From: Actinomycetes bacterium
GTDB lineage: Bacteria > Actinomycetota > Actinomycetes > Mycobacteriales > Mycobacteriaceae
Reading direction: 5' to 3'
NCBI GenBank assembly: GCA_023415515.1
Contig: JAEZKH010000114.1
Coordinates: forward strand, 1 to 19,152
DNA: 19,152 nucleotides
The notes below the pieces were generated by a model. That model saw only the letters and a list, made by a program, of their open reading frames with translations, was not told where the DNA came from and made no database searches. Below are positions 6,034 to 13,301 of this stretch, piece after piece (the first letter of the stretch is position 1; the number at the start of each line of letters is the position of its first letter). The translations under genes and the position numbers were made by a program.

Positions 6034-6893
6034 ATGAGCGCGCTGCGGGCGCGGACGCGCCTGCGCACGTCGGCAAGGACGATGAAGCTGCCGCCCTGGC
6101 GCAGGAACACCGGGATGAACCGGTTGACGAATGCGACGAGAAGGAACAGCCATTCGAAGCGACGTTGTCTGCTCCTGCTCCACTTCACCCCGAGTGCTTC
6201 GCGGAAGACCGGCGCGAGGAAGCCGATGGTGAGGAACTTCAGCAGCGGCCGGAACGGAAGCCCGAGAATCGGGTTGATCATTCGTAGGTTGATCAGTTCG
6301 AGGAGGTAGTCGCGCACCGGCGGGTCGATGCTCACCTGCCTGCACGCGGCGTCCCAGTACGTGTCGAACTCGGCACGGGTGGCCGGCCACTGGTCCTCGG
6401 TGACCTGAAGTGTGGTGCCCAACGTCCAGGCCGACCGGTAGAACTGCTCGGCCTGCTCGGCCGTCATCTCACCGCGCAGCAGTTCATAGGTGTCCTCGAG
6501 GCCGACGAAAAGGCAAGCGGCCACCCACATCTGGAGATCGCGGTCGAAGGCGTTGTACTTCACCGGGCTCTCGGCGGTGGAGATCACCTGCCGGTGTGCT
6601 CCGTCGACGGCCGCGCGGAACGCGGCGCGGTCCTGCTCGGATCCGAAGACGGCGACGGCCAGGTACTGCGACGTCGTTCGCAGCCGCTTCCACGGATGCT
6701 TGAGGATGCTGCCGGAGTCGACCCTGCTCTCGACGACGCCGTAGCCGACGCCGGGCAGCGACAACTGCATGACCACGTTGGCGGCCGCGGCGGCGAACGA
6801 CCAGAAGTCCATTGCCTCTTTCACCGAGACCTCGGCGTCTGGATCCCAGCGCGCGGCCCTCCGCCTGACCGAAATACGGGTTTGTCCGCTCAT
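6030..6893 (-). CDS. MpaB/DUF2236-family oxygenase-like protein
   Basis: This is a 287-residue member of the DUF2236 family (oxygenase MpaB / latex-clearing-protein-related). Visible family features are HPWKRLRTTSQYLAVAVFG (residues 66-84), a histidine in 'VDGAHRQV' (H100), and YNAFDRDLQMWVAACLF (113-129). A C-terminal hydrophobic and basic stretch follows (LLVAFVNRFIPVFL, 251-264), which may be membrane-associated. Some relatives bind haem and act as oxygenases. Activity and substrate here are unknown. ATG 6893 has GAGG 7 nt upstream; the frame remains open to 6971 without family similarity. It is flanked in one operon by two related small membrane proteins. The gap to the upstream gene is 61 nt, and the downstream gene overlaps by 4 nt. 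Confidence 0.82.
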   Translation of the reverse strand: MSGQTRISVRRRAARWDPDAEVSVKEAMDFWSFAAAAANVVMQLSLPGVGYGVVESRVDSGSILKHPWKRLRTTSQYLAVAVFGSEQDRAAFRAAVDGAHRQVISTAESPVKYNAFDRDLQMWVAACLFVGLEDTYELLRGEMTAEQAEQFYRSAWTLGTTLQVTEDQWPATRAEFDTYWDAACRQVSIDPPVRDYLLELINLRMINPILGLPFRPLLKFLTIGFLAPVFREALGVKWSRSRQRRFEWLFLLVAFVNRFIPVFLRQGGSFIVLADVRRRVRARSALI

Positions 6894-6954
6894 GTGCCGG
6901 CCTCGCGGGCTCGGCCGCCACATGCCGGCCTGATGATTCGCTCGCAAGCTTCGC

Positions 6955-7179
6955 TCATGCCATGCACACATCCGAGAACAGCAGTACGGGCCAGCTCACG
7001 ATCGAACCGAGAAACGACACCGCGCTGTCGATGCCGGTCGCGCCGGCCGACCCCGAAGTGTGCGTCAACGCCCAGATCACGCCGATCACCAGGTAAGGGA
7101 TGGCGGCGAGGACGGCCGTACCGATCCATTCGGCGATCGTCATCTCGAAGGCCAGGAAGGCGCGCAGCGTAGCGAGCAC
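6955..7179 (-). CDS. Small two-TM membrane protein, first gene of the MpaB operon
   Basis: This is a 74-residue protein with helices at about residues 17-38 (AAIPYLVIGVIWAL) and 53-69 (SFLGSIVSWPVLLF), ending in VCMA. It is paralogous to the 84-residue product at 5779-6033. The start is GTG at 7179. A TAACAT hexamer (7186-7191 read on the minus strand) ends 6 nt before it, and no Shine-Dalgarno is seen, which fits a leaderless mRNA. An in-frame ATG at 7143 is possible, but it would remove most of the segment that aligns with the paralogue. Function is unknown. It could anchor or assist the MpaB-like protein encoded next, which is inference from gene order alone. Confidence 0.7.
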   Translation of the reverse strand: MLATLRAFLAFEMTIAEWIGTAVLAAIPYLVIGVIWALTHTSGSAGATGIDSAVSFLGSIVSWPVLLFSDVCMA

Positions 7180-7185
7180 ACGTCT

Positions 7186-7191
7186 ATGTTA
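7186..7191 (-). promoter_or_regulatory. -10 element TAACAT for the small-membrane-protein/MpaB operon
   Basis: TAACAT fits the SigA TANNNT consensus. Its end is 6 nt from GTG at 7179, so transcription would start at or within a base of the start codon. No clear -35 is seen. Confidence 0.5.
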
Positions 7192-7258
7192 ATGGCCGTT
7201 CCGTGCAAGGCGGTCAGTTCCCCGACGCCGCCTGCGATGTCCTGATCTGTGGGCTGCA

Positions 7259-7272
7259 TGGCGTAGACGCCA
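7259..7272. promoter_or_regulatory. Palindrome TGGCGTAGACGCCA upstream of the GlxA-type regulator
   Basis: Six-bp arms TGGCGT and ACGCCA surround AG. The site covers the expected -35 position of the regulator gene starting at 7300. A second TGGCG lies 23 bp downstream at 7282, roughly two helical turns away, as often seen for AraC-family sites. A role in autoregulation is inference. Confidence 0.3.
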
Positions 7273-7286
7273 CGGGCTCGGTGGCG

Positions 7287-7292
7287 AACACT
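7287..7292 (+). promoter_or_regulatory. Possible -10 element AACACT for the GlxA-type regulator
   Basis: AACACT keeps the key A2 and T6 of TANNNT and lies 7 nt before GTG 7300. That would again give a leaderless transcript. It is weaker than the other sites of this type in the window. Confidence 0.3.
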
Positions 7293-7299
7293 GAAGAGC

Positions 7300-8268
7300 G
7301 TGACGCGATCGGTGGTGATCCTCGGCTATCCCGGCGTCCAGGCACTGGACGTCGTCGGTCCGTTCGACGTGTTCACCGGCGCGACGATGAACCTGGCCGC
7401 ACGCAAGCGCGCCGACGACGGCTACACCGTCACGCTCGCCTCCGAGGACGGCAAGCCGGTCGCCACCGGTACCGGCCTCACGCTCGTCGCCGAGCCGCTG
7501 CCCGACCCTCACGGACCGATCGACACCGTGGTGCTGCCCGGCGGTTGGGGACTCGCTGCGGCCTGCGACAACGCGAACATCGTCGAATGGGTCAAGGCGG
7601 TGTCGGCCGGCGCGCGCCGCGTTGTCAGCGTGTGCACCGGCGCCTTCCTTGCCGCCGCGGCCGGACTACTCGACGGCTGCCGGGCGACGACGCACTGGGC
7701 GTTCGCCGACGAGTTGGCCCGCCAATTTCCAGCGGTCACCGTCGATCCCGATCCGATCTTCGTGCAGAGCTCACCGTCGGTGTGGACGGCGGCCGGAGTG
7801 ACGGCAGGCATCGACCTCGCGCTGTCGCTTGTCGAAGAGGACCACGGCACCGAGGTCGCCCAGACGGTCGCCCGGTTCCTGGTGTTGTACCTACGCAGGC
7901 CGGGCGGGCAGAGTCAGTTCGCCGCTCCGGTGTGGATGCCGAGGGCGAAGCGGGCGCCGATCCGGCGGGTACAGGAGTCAATAGAAGCCGAACCCGGTGC
8001 CGCGCACAGCATTTCCGAACTCGCCCGGCGAGCGGCAATGAGCCCTCGACACTTCACCCGGGTCTTCACCGAGCAGGTCGGCGAAGCGCCGGGGGCCTAC
8101 GTCGAGCGTATCCGCACAGAGGCCGCCCGCCGCCAGCTCGAGGAGACCGACGACACCGTCACGGTCATCGCCAACCGCTGCGGCTTCGGCACGGCAGAAA
8201 CACTGCGCCGCAACTTCGTTCGACGGGTGGGCGTATCACCCGACCAGTACCGCAAGACATTCGCCTAG
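7300..8268 (+). CDS. GlxA-type AraC-family regulator with DJ-1/PfpI sensor domain
   Basis: This is a 322-residue cytoplasmic transcription regulator. Residues 1-190 form a DJ-1/PfpI-like domain with LDVVGPFDVF (16-25) and a nucleophile-elbow-like VCTGAFLAAAAGLL (C112). Residues 218-320 form an AraC-type DNA-binding domain with two helix-turn-helix units: SISELARRAAMSPRHFTRVF (237-256) and TVTVIANRCGFGTAETLRRNF (286-306). The usual ending GVSPDQYRK is present. The start is GTG 7300, and GTG at 7312 or 7315 are alternatives. It is followed after 10 nt by a DJ-1/PfpI enzyme gene, so it probably controls that gene and perhaps itself. The inducer is unknown. Confidence 0.9.
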   Translation: MTRSVVILGYPGVQALDVVGPFDVFTGATMNLAARKRADDGYTVTLASEDGKPVATGTGLTLVAEPLPDPHGPIDTVVLPGGWGLAAACDNANIVEWVKAVSAGARRVVSVCTGAFLAAAAGLLDGCRATTHWAFADELARQFPAVTVDPDPIFVQSSPSVWTAAGVTAGIDLALSLVEEDHGTEVAQTVARFLVLYLRRPGGQSQFAAPVWMPRAKRAPIRRVQESIEAEPGAAHSISELARRAAMSPRHFTRVFTEQVGEAPGAYVERIRTEAARRQLEETDDTVTVIANRCGFGTAETLRRNFVRRVGVSPDQYRKTFA

Positions 8269-8278
8269 AGGAGGAATC

Positions 8279-9022
8279 ATGCAGACCGCCATCGTGCTGT
8301 ATCCCGGCTTCACCGCGCTGGATTTCATCGGACCCTACGAGAGCCTGCGCTGGCTACCCGACGCCGAGGTGCGCCTGGTCTGGCATGAGCCGGGCCCGAT
8401 CATCGCCGACTCCGGTGTTCTCGTCATCGGGGCGACCCATTCGTTCGACGAAACCCCCTCGCCGGACATCATTCTCGTGCCCGGTGGGATGACGTCGCTG
8501 GAACACGCCCGCGACCAGAAAGTGCTCGATTGGCTGCGCCGAGCACACGAGACGGCGACCTGGACGACATCGGTGTGCTCGGGGTCGGTGCTACTCGCGG
8601 CGGCCGGGCTGCTGGAGGGCAAGCGGGCGACGTCGCACTGGGCGGCGCTTTCGGCGCTGAAGACGATGGGCGTCAACGCCGTCGGTGACGAACGCATCGT
8701 GCACGAGGGCGACACCGTCACCTGTGCGGGTGTGTCGGCGGGCATCGATCTCGGGCTGTGGCTGGTCGGGCAGATCAGTGGCGAGGGCCGCGCCAAGGCC
8801 ATCCAGCTGTCGATCGAATACGACCCCCAGCCGCCCTTCGACTCCGGCCACATGTCGAAGGCCTCGGCGTCGACGAAGGCGACGGCGGTCGCGTTCATGT
8901 CGAAAGACCTCATCAAGCCAACACAACTCAAGGCCGCGACGGGCCTGCTCTGGGACAGCGCGATCGGGCGCGCACGCGGCAAGCGGCGCAAAGGCCGGGC
9001 AGGCAAGCCGGTTTCGGCGTGA
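8279..9022 (+). CDS. DJ-1/PfpI family protein, isocyanide hydratase-like
   Basis: This is a 247-residue enzyme of the DJ-1/PfpI superfamily, closest in pattern to isocyanide hydratase, which converts isonitriles to N-formamides. It shows LDFIGPYESL (14-23), LVPGGM (66-71), the nucleophile elbow SVCSGSVLLAAAGLL with C100, ATSHW (117-121), and the late SIEYDPQPPFDSG motif typical of that subgroup. ATG 8279 follows a strong AGGAGG (8269-8274), which overlaps the end of the regulator's stop region. This gives tight operon spacing of 10 nt. The C-terminus is an extra basic tail (ARGKRRKGRAGK). Substrate assignment is inference: DJ-1 relatives also include amidases, chaperones and glyoxalases. Confidence 0.88.
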   Translation: MQTAIVLYPGFTALDFIGPYESLRWLPDAEVRLVWHEPGPIIADSGVLVIGATHSFDETPSPDIILVPGGMTSLEHARDQKVLDWLRRAHETATWTTSVCSGSVLLAAAGLLEGKRATSHWAALSALKTMGVNAVGDERIVHEGDTVTCAGVSAGIDLGLWLVGQISGEGRAKAIQLSIEYDPQPPFDSGHMSKASASTKATAVAFMSKDLIKPTQLKAATGLLWDSAIGRARGKRRKGRAGKPVSA

Positions 9023-9056
9023 TGCAAGCGCAGCGGCGGTGACGACCCCCGACGGC

Positions 9057-9587
9057 TCAGCGGCCGCCTTCGGACAGGTCTCGGCCCGCATCGGTGAACG
9101 CCTGAGCGCCTTGAATGAGGGCGGCGCGATCGGCGGCGTCCATCCGCTCGACGACTTCACCGAATGCCCGGATGCGTAGGACGACCAGCTCAGCAAGAAT
9201 TGCGCGGCCGGCATCGGTCAGCTCCAACACCGTGGCGCGTCGATTCGCCGGAGAGACCGAACGGGTGATGTAGCCTGCCTCGGCGAGTCGGTCGCTGAGC
9301 CTGCTTGCGGTCGACGGCAGCAGGTCGAGATCGGCGCCGAGCTCGGTGACCAGGCTCGGGCCCAGTCGCTCGAGGGACTGCAGCGCGCGCAGGGGCGCCA
9401 GACCGATCCGCTTCTCCATGTGCTCGAGGACCGAGACGTTGAGCGCAAGCAGTCCACGGGTGGCCCGCTCGAGTCGTGTGACAACGTCACTGAGGTCGTG
9501 GTCGGCGACGATCGCGGTGTCGCTCTTCCTGATCGATGTCACGGGCCACTCGTTTCTTCGGGGCGACTGCGTCGGCGGGCTTGTCAC
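9057..9587 (-). CDS. MarR-family transcription regulator
   Basis: This is a 176-residue winged-helix regulator. The dimer helices flank a helix-turn-helix at about residues 67-109 (LRALQSLERLG...DLLPSTASRLSDRLAEAGYITR). The wing follows at 110-128 with the usual R-R and LTDAGR. The start GTG at 9587 overlaps the stop of the upstream monooxygenase as GTGA, so translation is probably coupled. An in-frame GTG at 9542 would still give a full domain. It is likely an autoregulator of the monooxygenase operon. A palindrome at 10801-10823 in front of that operon is the best candidate operator. It converges with the DJ-1 gene across a 34-bp gap without a visible terminator. Confidence 0.9.
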   Translation of the reverse strand: MTSPPTQSPRRNEWPVTSIRKSDTAIVADHDLSDVVTRLERATRGLLALNVSVLEHMEKRIGLAPLRALQSLERLGPSLVTELGADLDLLPSTASRLSDRLAEAGYITRSVSPANRRATVLELTDAGRAILAELVVLRIRAFGEVVERMDAADRAALIQGAQAFTDAGRDLSEGGR

Positions 9588-10762
9588 AGCTGGTAGTCGG
9601 GGATGTCCACATCGTCTCGCAGTGAGCGCCGCATCACCAGGTCGCCGACGAGCGGAAGGTTCATCGCCTTCATGACCGCGTCGCGGACGCGGATGCCCAA
9701 CCGGGTGCGCGCGGTGAAGAACGACACGAATTTCGTCGCGCCGTTTTGCTTCGCTTCGATGAAGTCGCGCAGCCGGGCTTCGTAAGCGGAGAACGCGCGC
9801 GTGATGTCCGCACCGGCGCGCGCGAGTTCGCCTGCCAGAACATAGGACTCGGCAAGGGCCAGGCCCGTGCCCTCACCTGCGAGCAGGGACACGCACGCCG
9901 CGGCATCGCCGATCAGCGCCACTCGGCCTGCCGACCATCTGGGCATCTTGATCTGGCTCACCACATCGACATAGAGGTCGTCCACGTCGTCGAGGGCAGC
10001 GAGTATCCGCGGCACTTCCCACGCGGCGTCGGCGAACTGCCTGCAGAGCAGCGCTTTGCCTGAGTCGAGGGTATCGGGGATGTAGGGGTTCGACATCGAG
10101 AAGATGAACAGCACGAGGGTGCGGTCGCCGTCCATCGCGAATCTGCTGACCTGCCCGCCCGGCAGATTGTGCGTGACATACACGTCGTCGTCGCGGGGCC
10201 GGTAGCCGTTGAGCACGCACGCCGCGACCTGACAGCCCAGATAGTGCGTGAACCACGACTCGGGACCGAACGCCAACGACCGCACGGTCGAGTGCAGGCC
10301 GTCGGCGCCGATGACCATGTCGAAGTCACGCGGTGGGGAGTGCCTGAAGGTCAGCGACACCGCATCCGGTTGGTTGTCGAGGGAGGTGATGTTCTCGGAA
10401 TAGAGCGTCTCGACGTCGTTTTCGATGGTTCGGTAGATCGTCTCAGCGAGGTCGCCGCGAGCGATCGTCACGTACCGGTCATGGGTTGCCCGGCGGATCG
10501 AGTCGACGCCAAGCCTTGCGCTGGTTCGACCGTCGGCCCGCATCGAGCGGACTTCGCGTATCTGGTAGCCGACCTTGCGCAGATCGTCCTCGACCCCCAT
10601 CCGCTCGGCGATGGTGTAGCCGAGACCCCAGAAGTCGATGACGTACCCGCCGGTGCGGAAGTGCGGCGCCTTCTCGATGATCGTCACCTCGTGCCCGGCC
10701 CGCGCCATCCAGTAGGCGAATGCGGGTCCGGCGACACCGGCACCGTTGATTGCCACCCTCAT
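9584..10762 (-). CDS. FAD-dependent monooxygenase (PHBH/aromatic hydroxylase fold)
   Basis: This is a 392-residue flavoprotein hydroxylase. It has the FAD-binding GAGVAG (7-12) with a closing acidic residue (E30), the DG motif IGADGLHSTVR (151-161), and the GD motif VALIGDAAACVSLLAGEGTGLALAES (281-306). This is the class A flavin monooxygenase layout, which uses NAD(P)H and O2 to hydroxylate small, often aromatic, compounds or antibiotics. ATG 10762 has GGGAGA 5 nt upstream, and TAGGGT at 10790-10795 is a fitting -10. The gene is coupled to the downstream marR gene by GTGA. Control by that MarR protein in response to the substrate is likely but inferred; the substrate cannot be read from the sequence. 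Confidence 0.9.
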   Translation of the reverse strand: MRVAINGAGVAGPAFAYWMARAGHEVTIIEKAPHFRTGGYVIDFWGLGYTIAERMGVEDDLRKVGYQIREVRSMRADGRTSARLGVDSIRRATHDRYVTIARGDLAETIYRTIENDVETLYSENITSLDNQPDAVSLTFRHSPPRDFDMVIGADGLHSTVRSLAFGPESWFTHYLGCQVAACVLNGYRPRDDDVYVTHNLPGGQVSRFAMDGDRTLVLFIFSMSNPYIPDTLDSGKALLCRQFADAAWEVPRILAALDDVDDLYVDVVSQIKMPRWSAGRVALIGDAAACVSLLAGEGTGLALAESYVLAGELARAGADITRAFSAYEARLRDFIEAKQNGATKFVSFFTARTRLGIRVRDAVMKAMNLPLVGDLVMRRSLRDDVDIPDYQL

Positions 10763-10789
10763 GTCGATCTCCCGTCCACACCTCCTTCG

Positions 10790-10795
10790 ACCCTA
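10790..10795 (-). promoter_or_regulatory. -10 element TAGGGT of the monooxygenase-marR operon
   Basis: TAGGGT on the minus strand fits TANNNT and lies 27 nt before the ATG at 10762, leaving a short leader that contains the ribosome site. No good -35 hexamer is seen; its expected place lies inside the palindrome at 10801-10823. Confidence 0.45.
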
Positions 10796-10800
10796 CGACC

Positions 10801-10823
10801 ATTTCGTGCGAACCGCACGACAT
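10801..10823. promoter_or_regulatory. Candidate MarR operator in the monooxygenase/bpoC divergent gap
   Basis: Ten-bp arms ATTTCGTGCG (10801-10810) and CGCACGACAT (10814-10823) pair at 9 of 10 positions around AAC. The size is typical of MarR-dimer sites. It covers the -35 position of the monooxygenase promoter and lies just upstream of the bpoC promoter, so binding could repress the first and possibly affect the second. Binding is inference. Confidence 0.5.
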
Positions 10824-10849
10824 GCAAAATGGAAATCGAGTCGCTCGCG

Positions 10850-10855
10850 TAGCCT
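10850..10855 (+). promoter_or_regulatory. -10 element TAGCCT of bpoC
   Basis: TAGCCT fits TANNNT and ends 7 nt before GTG 10863. No Shine-Dalgarno is present between them. This fits a leaderless bpoC transcript. Confidence 0.5.
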
Positions 10856-10862
10856 CTGCGGG

Positions 10863-11639
10863 GTGAATCTGGCCTACGACGACAGAGGCGCAGGCGACCC
10901 GGTGCTGTTCATCGCCGGCCGGGGCGGCGCGGGCCGCACCTGGCACCTGCATCAGGTCCCGGAGTTCGTCCGGGCCGGCTACCGCGCGATCACCTTCGAC
11001 AACCGGGGCGTCGGGGCAACCGAGCAGGCTTCCGGGTTCGGCACCGAGCAGATGGTCGCCGACACCGCCGCGCTGATCGAGAAGCTCGACGTGGCGCCGG
11101 TTCGCATCGTCGCGGTGTCGATGGGCTCGTTCATCGCCCAGGAGCTGATGCTCGCCCGCCCCGAACTGGTGCGGTCGGCCGTGCTGATGGCGACCCGGGG
11201 CCGCCACGACCGCGTCCGCGACTTCTTCCGCACCGCTGAACGCGAACTCGCCGACTCCGGCGTCGAGCTGCCCGCCTCTTACGACGCGAAGCTGCGGCTT
11301 CTCGAGAGCTTCTCGCGAAAGACACTCAACGACGACAGCGCCGTGCGCGACTGGATCGACATGTTCACCATGTGGCCCACCAGGGCGACACCCGGTGTGC
11401 GGGCCCAGCTCGAGGTCGGCCCGCACGACAATCGGCTGCCCGCCTACCGGGGCATCACGGCACCCGTGCTCGTCATCGGGTTCGGCGACGACATCGTGCT
11501 GCCGCCGCACCTGGGCCGCGAGGTCGCCGAGGCCATCCCCGACGGTCGCTACCTGGAGATCGCCGACGCCGGACATCTGGGCTTCATCGAGAAACCGCAG
11601 GTGGTGAACGCGGCGGCGCTCGACTTCTTTGCCGAATAG
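10863..11639 (+). CDS. bpoC: Alpha/beta hydrolase, BpoC-type (Rv0554-like)
   Basis: This is a 258-residue cytoplasmic alpha/beta hydrolase. It is historically annotated as a non-haem peroxidase, although metal-free members act as serine hydrolases. The oxyanion loop FIAGRGGAGRTW (16-27) is present, with nucleophile S86 in AVSMGS, acid D210 in GFGDD and base H238 in AGHLG. These positions match the recalled M. tuberculosis BpoC triad to within one residue. GTG 10863 starts VNLAYDD, matching the start of Rv0554. The frame remains open upstream to 10746 but without homology. Its place immediately before menD is conserved. MenH-like function in menaquinone synthesis has been considered for neighbours of this type, but I have no sequence proof. 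Confidence 0.88.
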   Translation: MNLAYDDRGAGDPVLFIAGRGGAGRTWHLHQVPEFVRAGYRAITFDNRGVGATEQASGFGTEQMVADTAALIEKLDVAPVRIVAVSMGSFIAQELMLARPELVRSAVLMATRGRHDRVRDFFRTAERELADSGVELPASYDAKLRLLESFSRKTLNDDSAVRDWIDMFTMWPTRATPGVRAQLEVGPHDNRLPAYRGITAPVLVIGFGDDIVLPPHLGREVAEAIPDGRYLEIADAGHLGFIEKPQVVNAAALDFFAE

Positions 11640-11642
11640 GCT
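11637..11642 (+). promoter_or_regulatory. -10 element TAGGCT of menD, using the bpoC stop codon
   Basis: The first three bases of TAGGCT are the stop codon of bpoC. The hexamer ends 6 nt before GTG 11649, so a transcript starting there would be leaderless at menD. Confidence 0.45.
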
Positions 11643-11648
11643 GTAGTG

Positions 11649-13301
11649 GTGAACCCATCGACGGCACAGGCGCGTGTCGTCGTCGACGAACTCATTCGCG
11701 GCGGCGTGCGCGACGTCGTGCTGTGCCCCGGATCGCGGAATGCGCCGTTGGCGTTCGCGCTGCACGACGCCGATCGCGACGGCCGGATCCGGCTGCACGT
11801 CCGCATCGACGAGCGCACCGCCGGCTACCTCGCGATCGGCCTCGCGGTTGCCGAGGGCGCGCCGGTGTGCGTGGCGATGACGTCGGGCACGGCGGTTGCG
11901 AACCTCGGTCCCGCGGTGGTGGAGGCGAACTACGCCCGGGTGCCGTTGATCGTGCTGTCGGCGAACCGGCCCTACGAACTGCTCGGCACCGGTGCCAACC
12001 AGACGATGGAGCAACTCGGGTACTTCGGCACGCAGGTCCGCGCGAACATCAGCCTCGGGCTCGCGCCCGAACTGAGGGGAGCCGCGCCGGGCGATATCGA
12101 CAAGTTCAACGCGCAGTGGCGCTCGGCCACCTGCCGAGTGTTGGTGGCCGCCACCGGTTCTCGCACCGCGAACGCGGGTCCGGTGCAATTCGACATCCCG
12201 CTGCGCGAACCGCTGGTGCCCGACCGCGATCTCGACCCGTCGACGGCGTACGCGCCGCAGGGCCGACCCGGCGGCAAGCCGTGGACCTACACCCCGCCGG
12301 TGACGTTCGACCAGCCTCTCGACATCGACCTCACGCCGGACACGGTCGTCATCGCCGGCCACGGCGCCGGGGTGCACCCGAACCTGGCCGCCGTCCCGAC
12401 GGTCGCCGAACCCACGGCGCCGCCCGCGGAGAATCCGCTGCACCCGATGGCGCTGCCGCTGCTACGGCCGCAGCAGGTCATCATGTTGGGCCGTCCGACG
12501 CTGCACCGGCCCGTTTCGAACCTGCTCGCCGACCCTTCGGTGCCGGTGTTCGCGCTGACCACCGGCCCGCGCTGGCCCGACGTCTCGGGAAACTCGCAGG
12601 CCACCGGCACCAGGGCGGTCACGTCGGGTGCGCCGAACCCGGCCTGGTTGCGCCGCTGCGCGGCGGTCAACGCCCACGCCGTCGACGCGGTGCGCGGCCA
12701 ACTCGAGGCCCACCCGCTGACCACCGGCCTGCACGTGGCTGCCGCCGTCGCCGACGCGCTGCGCGAAGGCGACCAGCTGGTGTTGGGCGCGTCCAACCCG
12801 GTGCGTGACGCAGCGCTGGTCGGCCTGGACACCCACGGCGTCAAGGTGCGGTCGAACCGCGGCGTCGCAGGCATCGACGGCACGGTCTCCACGGCGATCG
12901 GGGCCGCGCTGGCTCACGACCGCACCGGCGGACGCACCGTCGCGCTGATCGGCGACCTGACGTTCGTGCACGACAGCTCGGGGCTGCTGATCGGGCCGAC
13001 GGAGCCGACCCCGCGGCGGCTGACGATCGTGGTGTCCAACGACAACGGCGGCGGCATCTTCGAATTGCTCGAGCAGGGTGACCCGAGGTACTCCGACGTC
13101 TCCTCGCGCGTCTTCGGCACACCGCACGACGTCGACGTCGGTGCGCTGTGCCGGGCCTACCACGTGGACAGCCGCCAGATCGAGGTCGGCGACCTGGGCG
13201 CCGCCATGGCCGAGCCGTTCGACGGGATGCGGGTGCTGGAGGTGAAGGCAGACCGCTCGTCGCTGCGCGCACTGCACGCGTCGATCAAGGCGGCGTTGTG
13301 A
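11649..13301 (+). CDS. menD: 2-succinyl-5-enolpyruvyl-6-hydroxy-3-cyclohexene-1-carboxylate synthase
   Basis: MenD is the ThDP-dependent enzyme that joins isochorismate and 2-oxoglutarate in menaquinone synthesis. The 550-residue product matches the recalled Rv0555 almost throughout. Landmarks are CPGSRNAPL (27-35), the catalytic glutamate in RIDERTAGY (E55), TSGTAVANLGPAVVEA (78-93), LSANRP (103-108), and the ThDP/Mg motif GDLTFVHDSSGL...NDNGGGIF (about 431-470). The start is GTG 11649 (MNPSTAQ in the M. tuberculosis protein); the adjacent GTG at 11646 is a less likely alternative. The gap to bpoC is 9 nt, yet it has its own -10. The end overlaps the DUF3592 gene as GTGA. Menaquinone and DHNA are known to act back on MenD in some mycobacteria; nothing in the DNA here shows that. 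Confidence 0.97.
   Translation: MNPSTAQARVVVDELIRGGVRDVVLCPGSRNAPLAFALHDADRDGRIRLHVRIDERTAGYLAIGLAVAEGAPVCVAMTSGTAVANLGPAVVEANYARVPLIVLSANRPYELLGTGANQTMEQLGYFGTQVRANISLGLAPELRGAAPGDIDKFNAQWRSATCRVLVAATGSRTANAGPVQFDIPLREPLVPDRDLDPSTAYAPQGRPGGKPWTYTPPVTFDQPLDIDLTPDTVVIAGHGAGVHPNLAAVPTVAEPTAPPAENPLHPMALPLLRPQQVIMLGRPTLHRPVSNLLADPSVPVFALTTGPRWPDVSGNSQATGTRAVTSGAPNPAWLRRCAAVNAHAVDAVRGQLEAHPLTTGLHVAAAVADALREGDQLVLGASNPVRDAALVGLDTHGVKVRSNRGVAGIDGTVSTAIGAALAHDRTGGRTVALIGDLTFVHDSSGLLIGPTEPTPRRLTIVVSNDNGGGIFELLEQGDPRYSDVSSRVFGTPHDVDVGALCRAYHVDSRQIEVGDLGAAMAEPFDGMRVLEVKADRSSLRALHASIKAAL

Noticed and set aside
10479..12443. 654-codon open frame on the minus strand
   Set aside because: It is antisense to monooxygenase, bpoC and menD codons. 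Its protein is Arg/His/Gly-rich with no domain, typical of shadow frames in GC-rich DNA.
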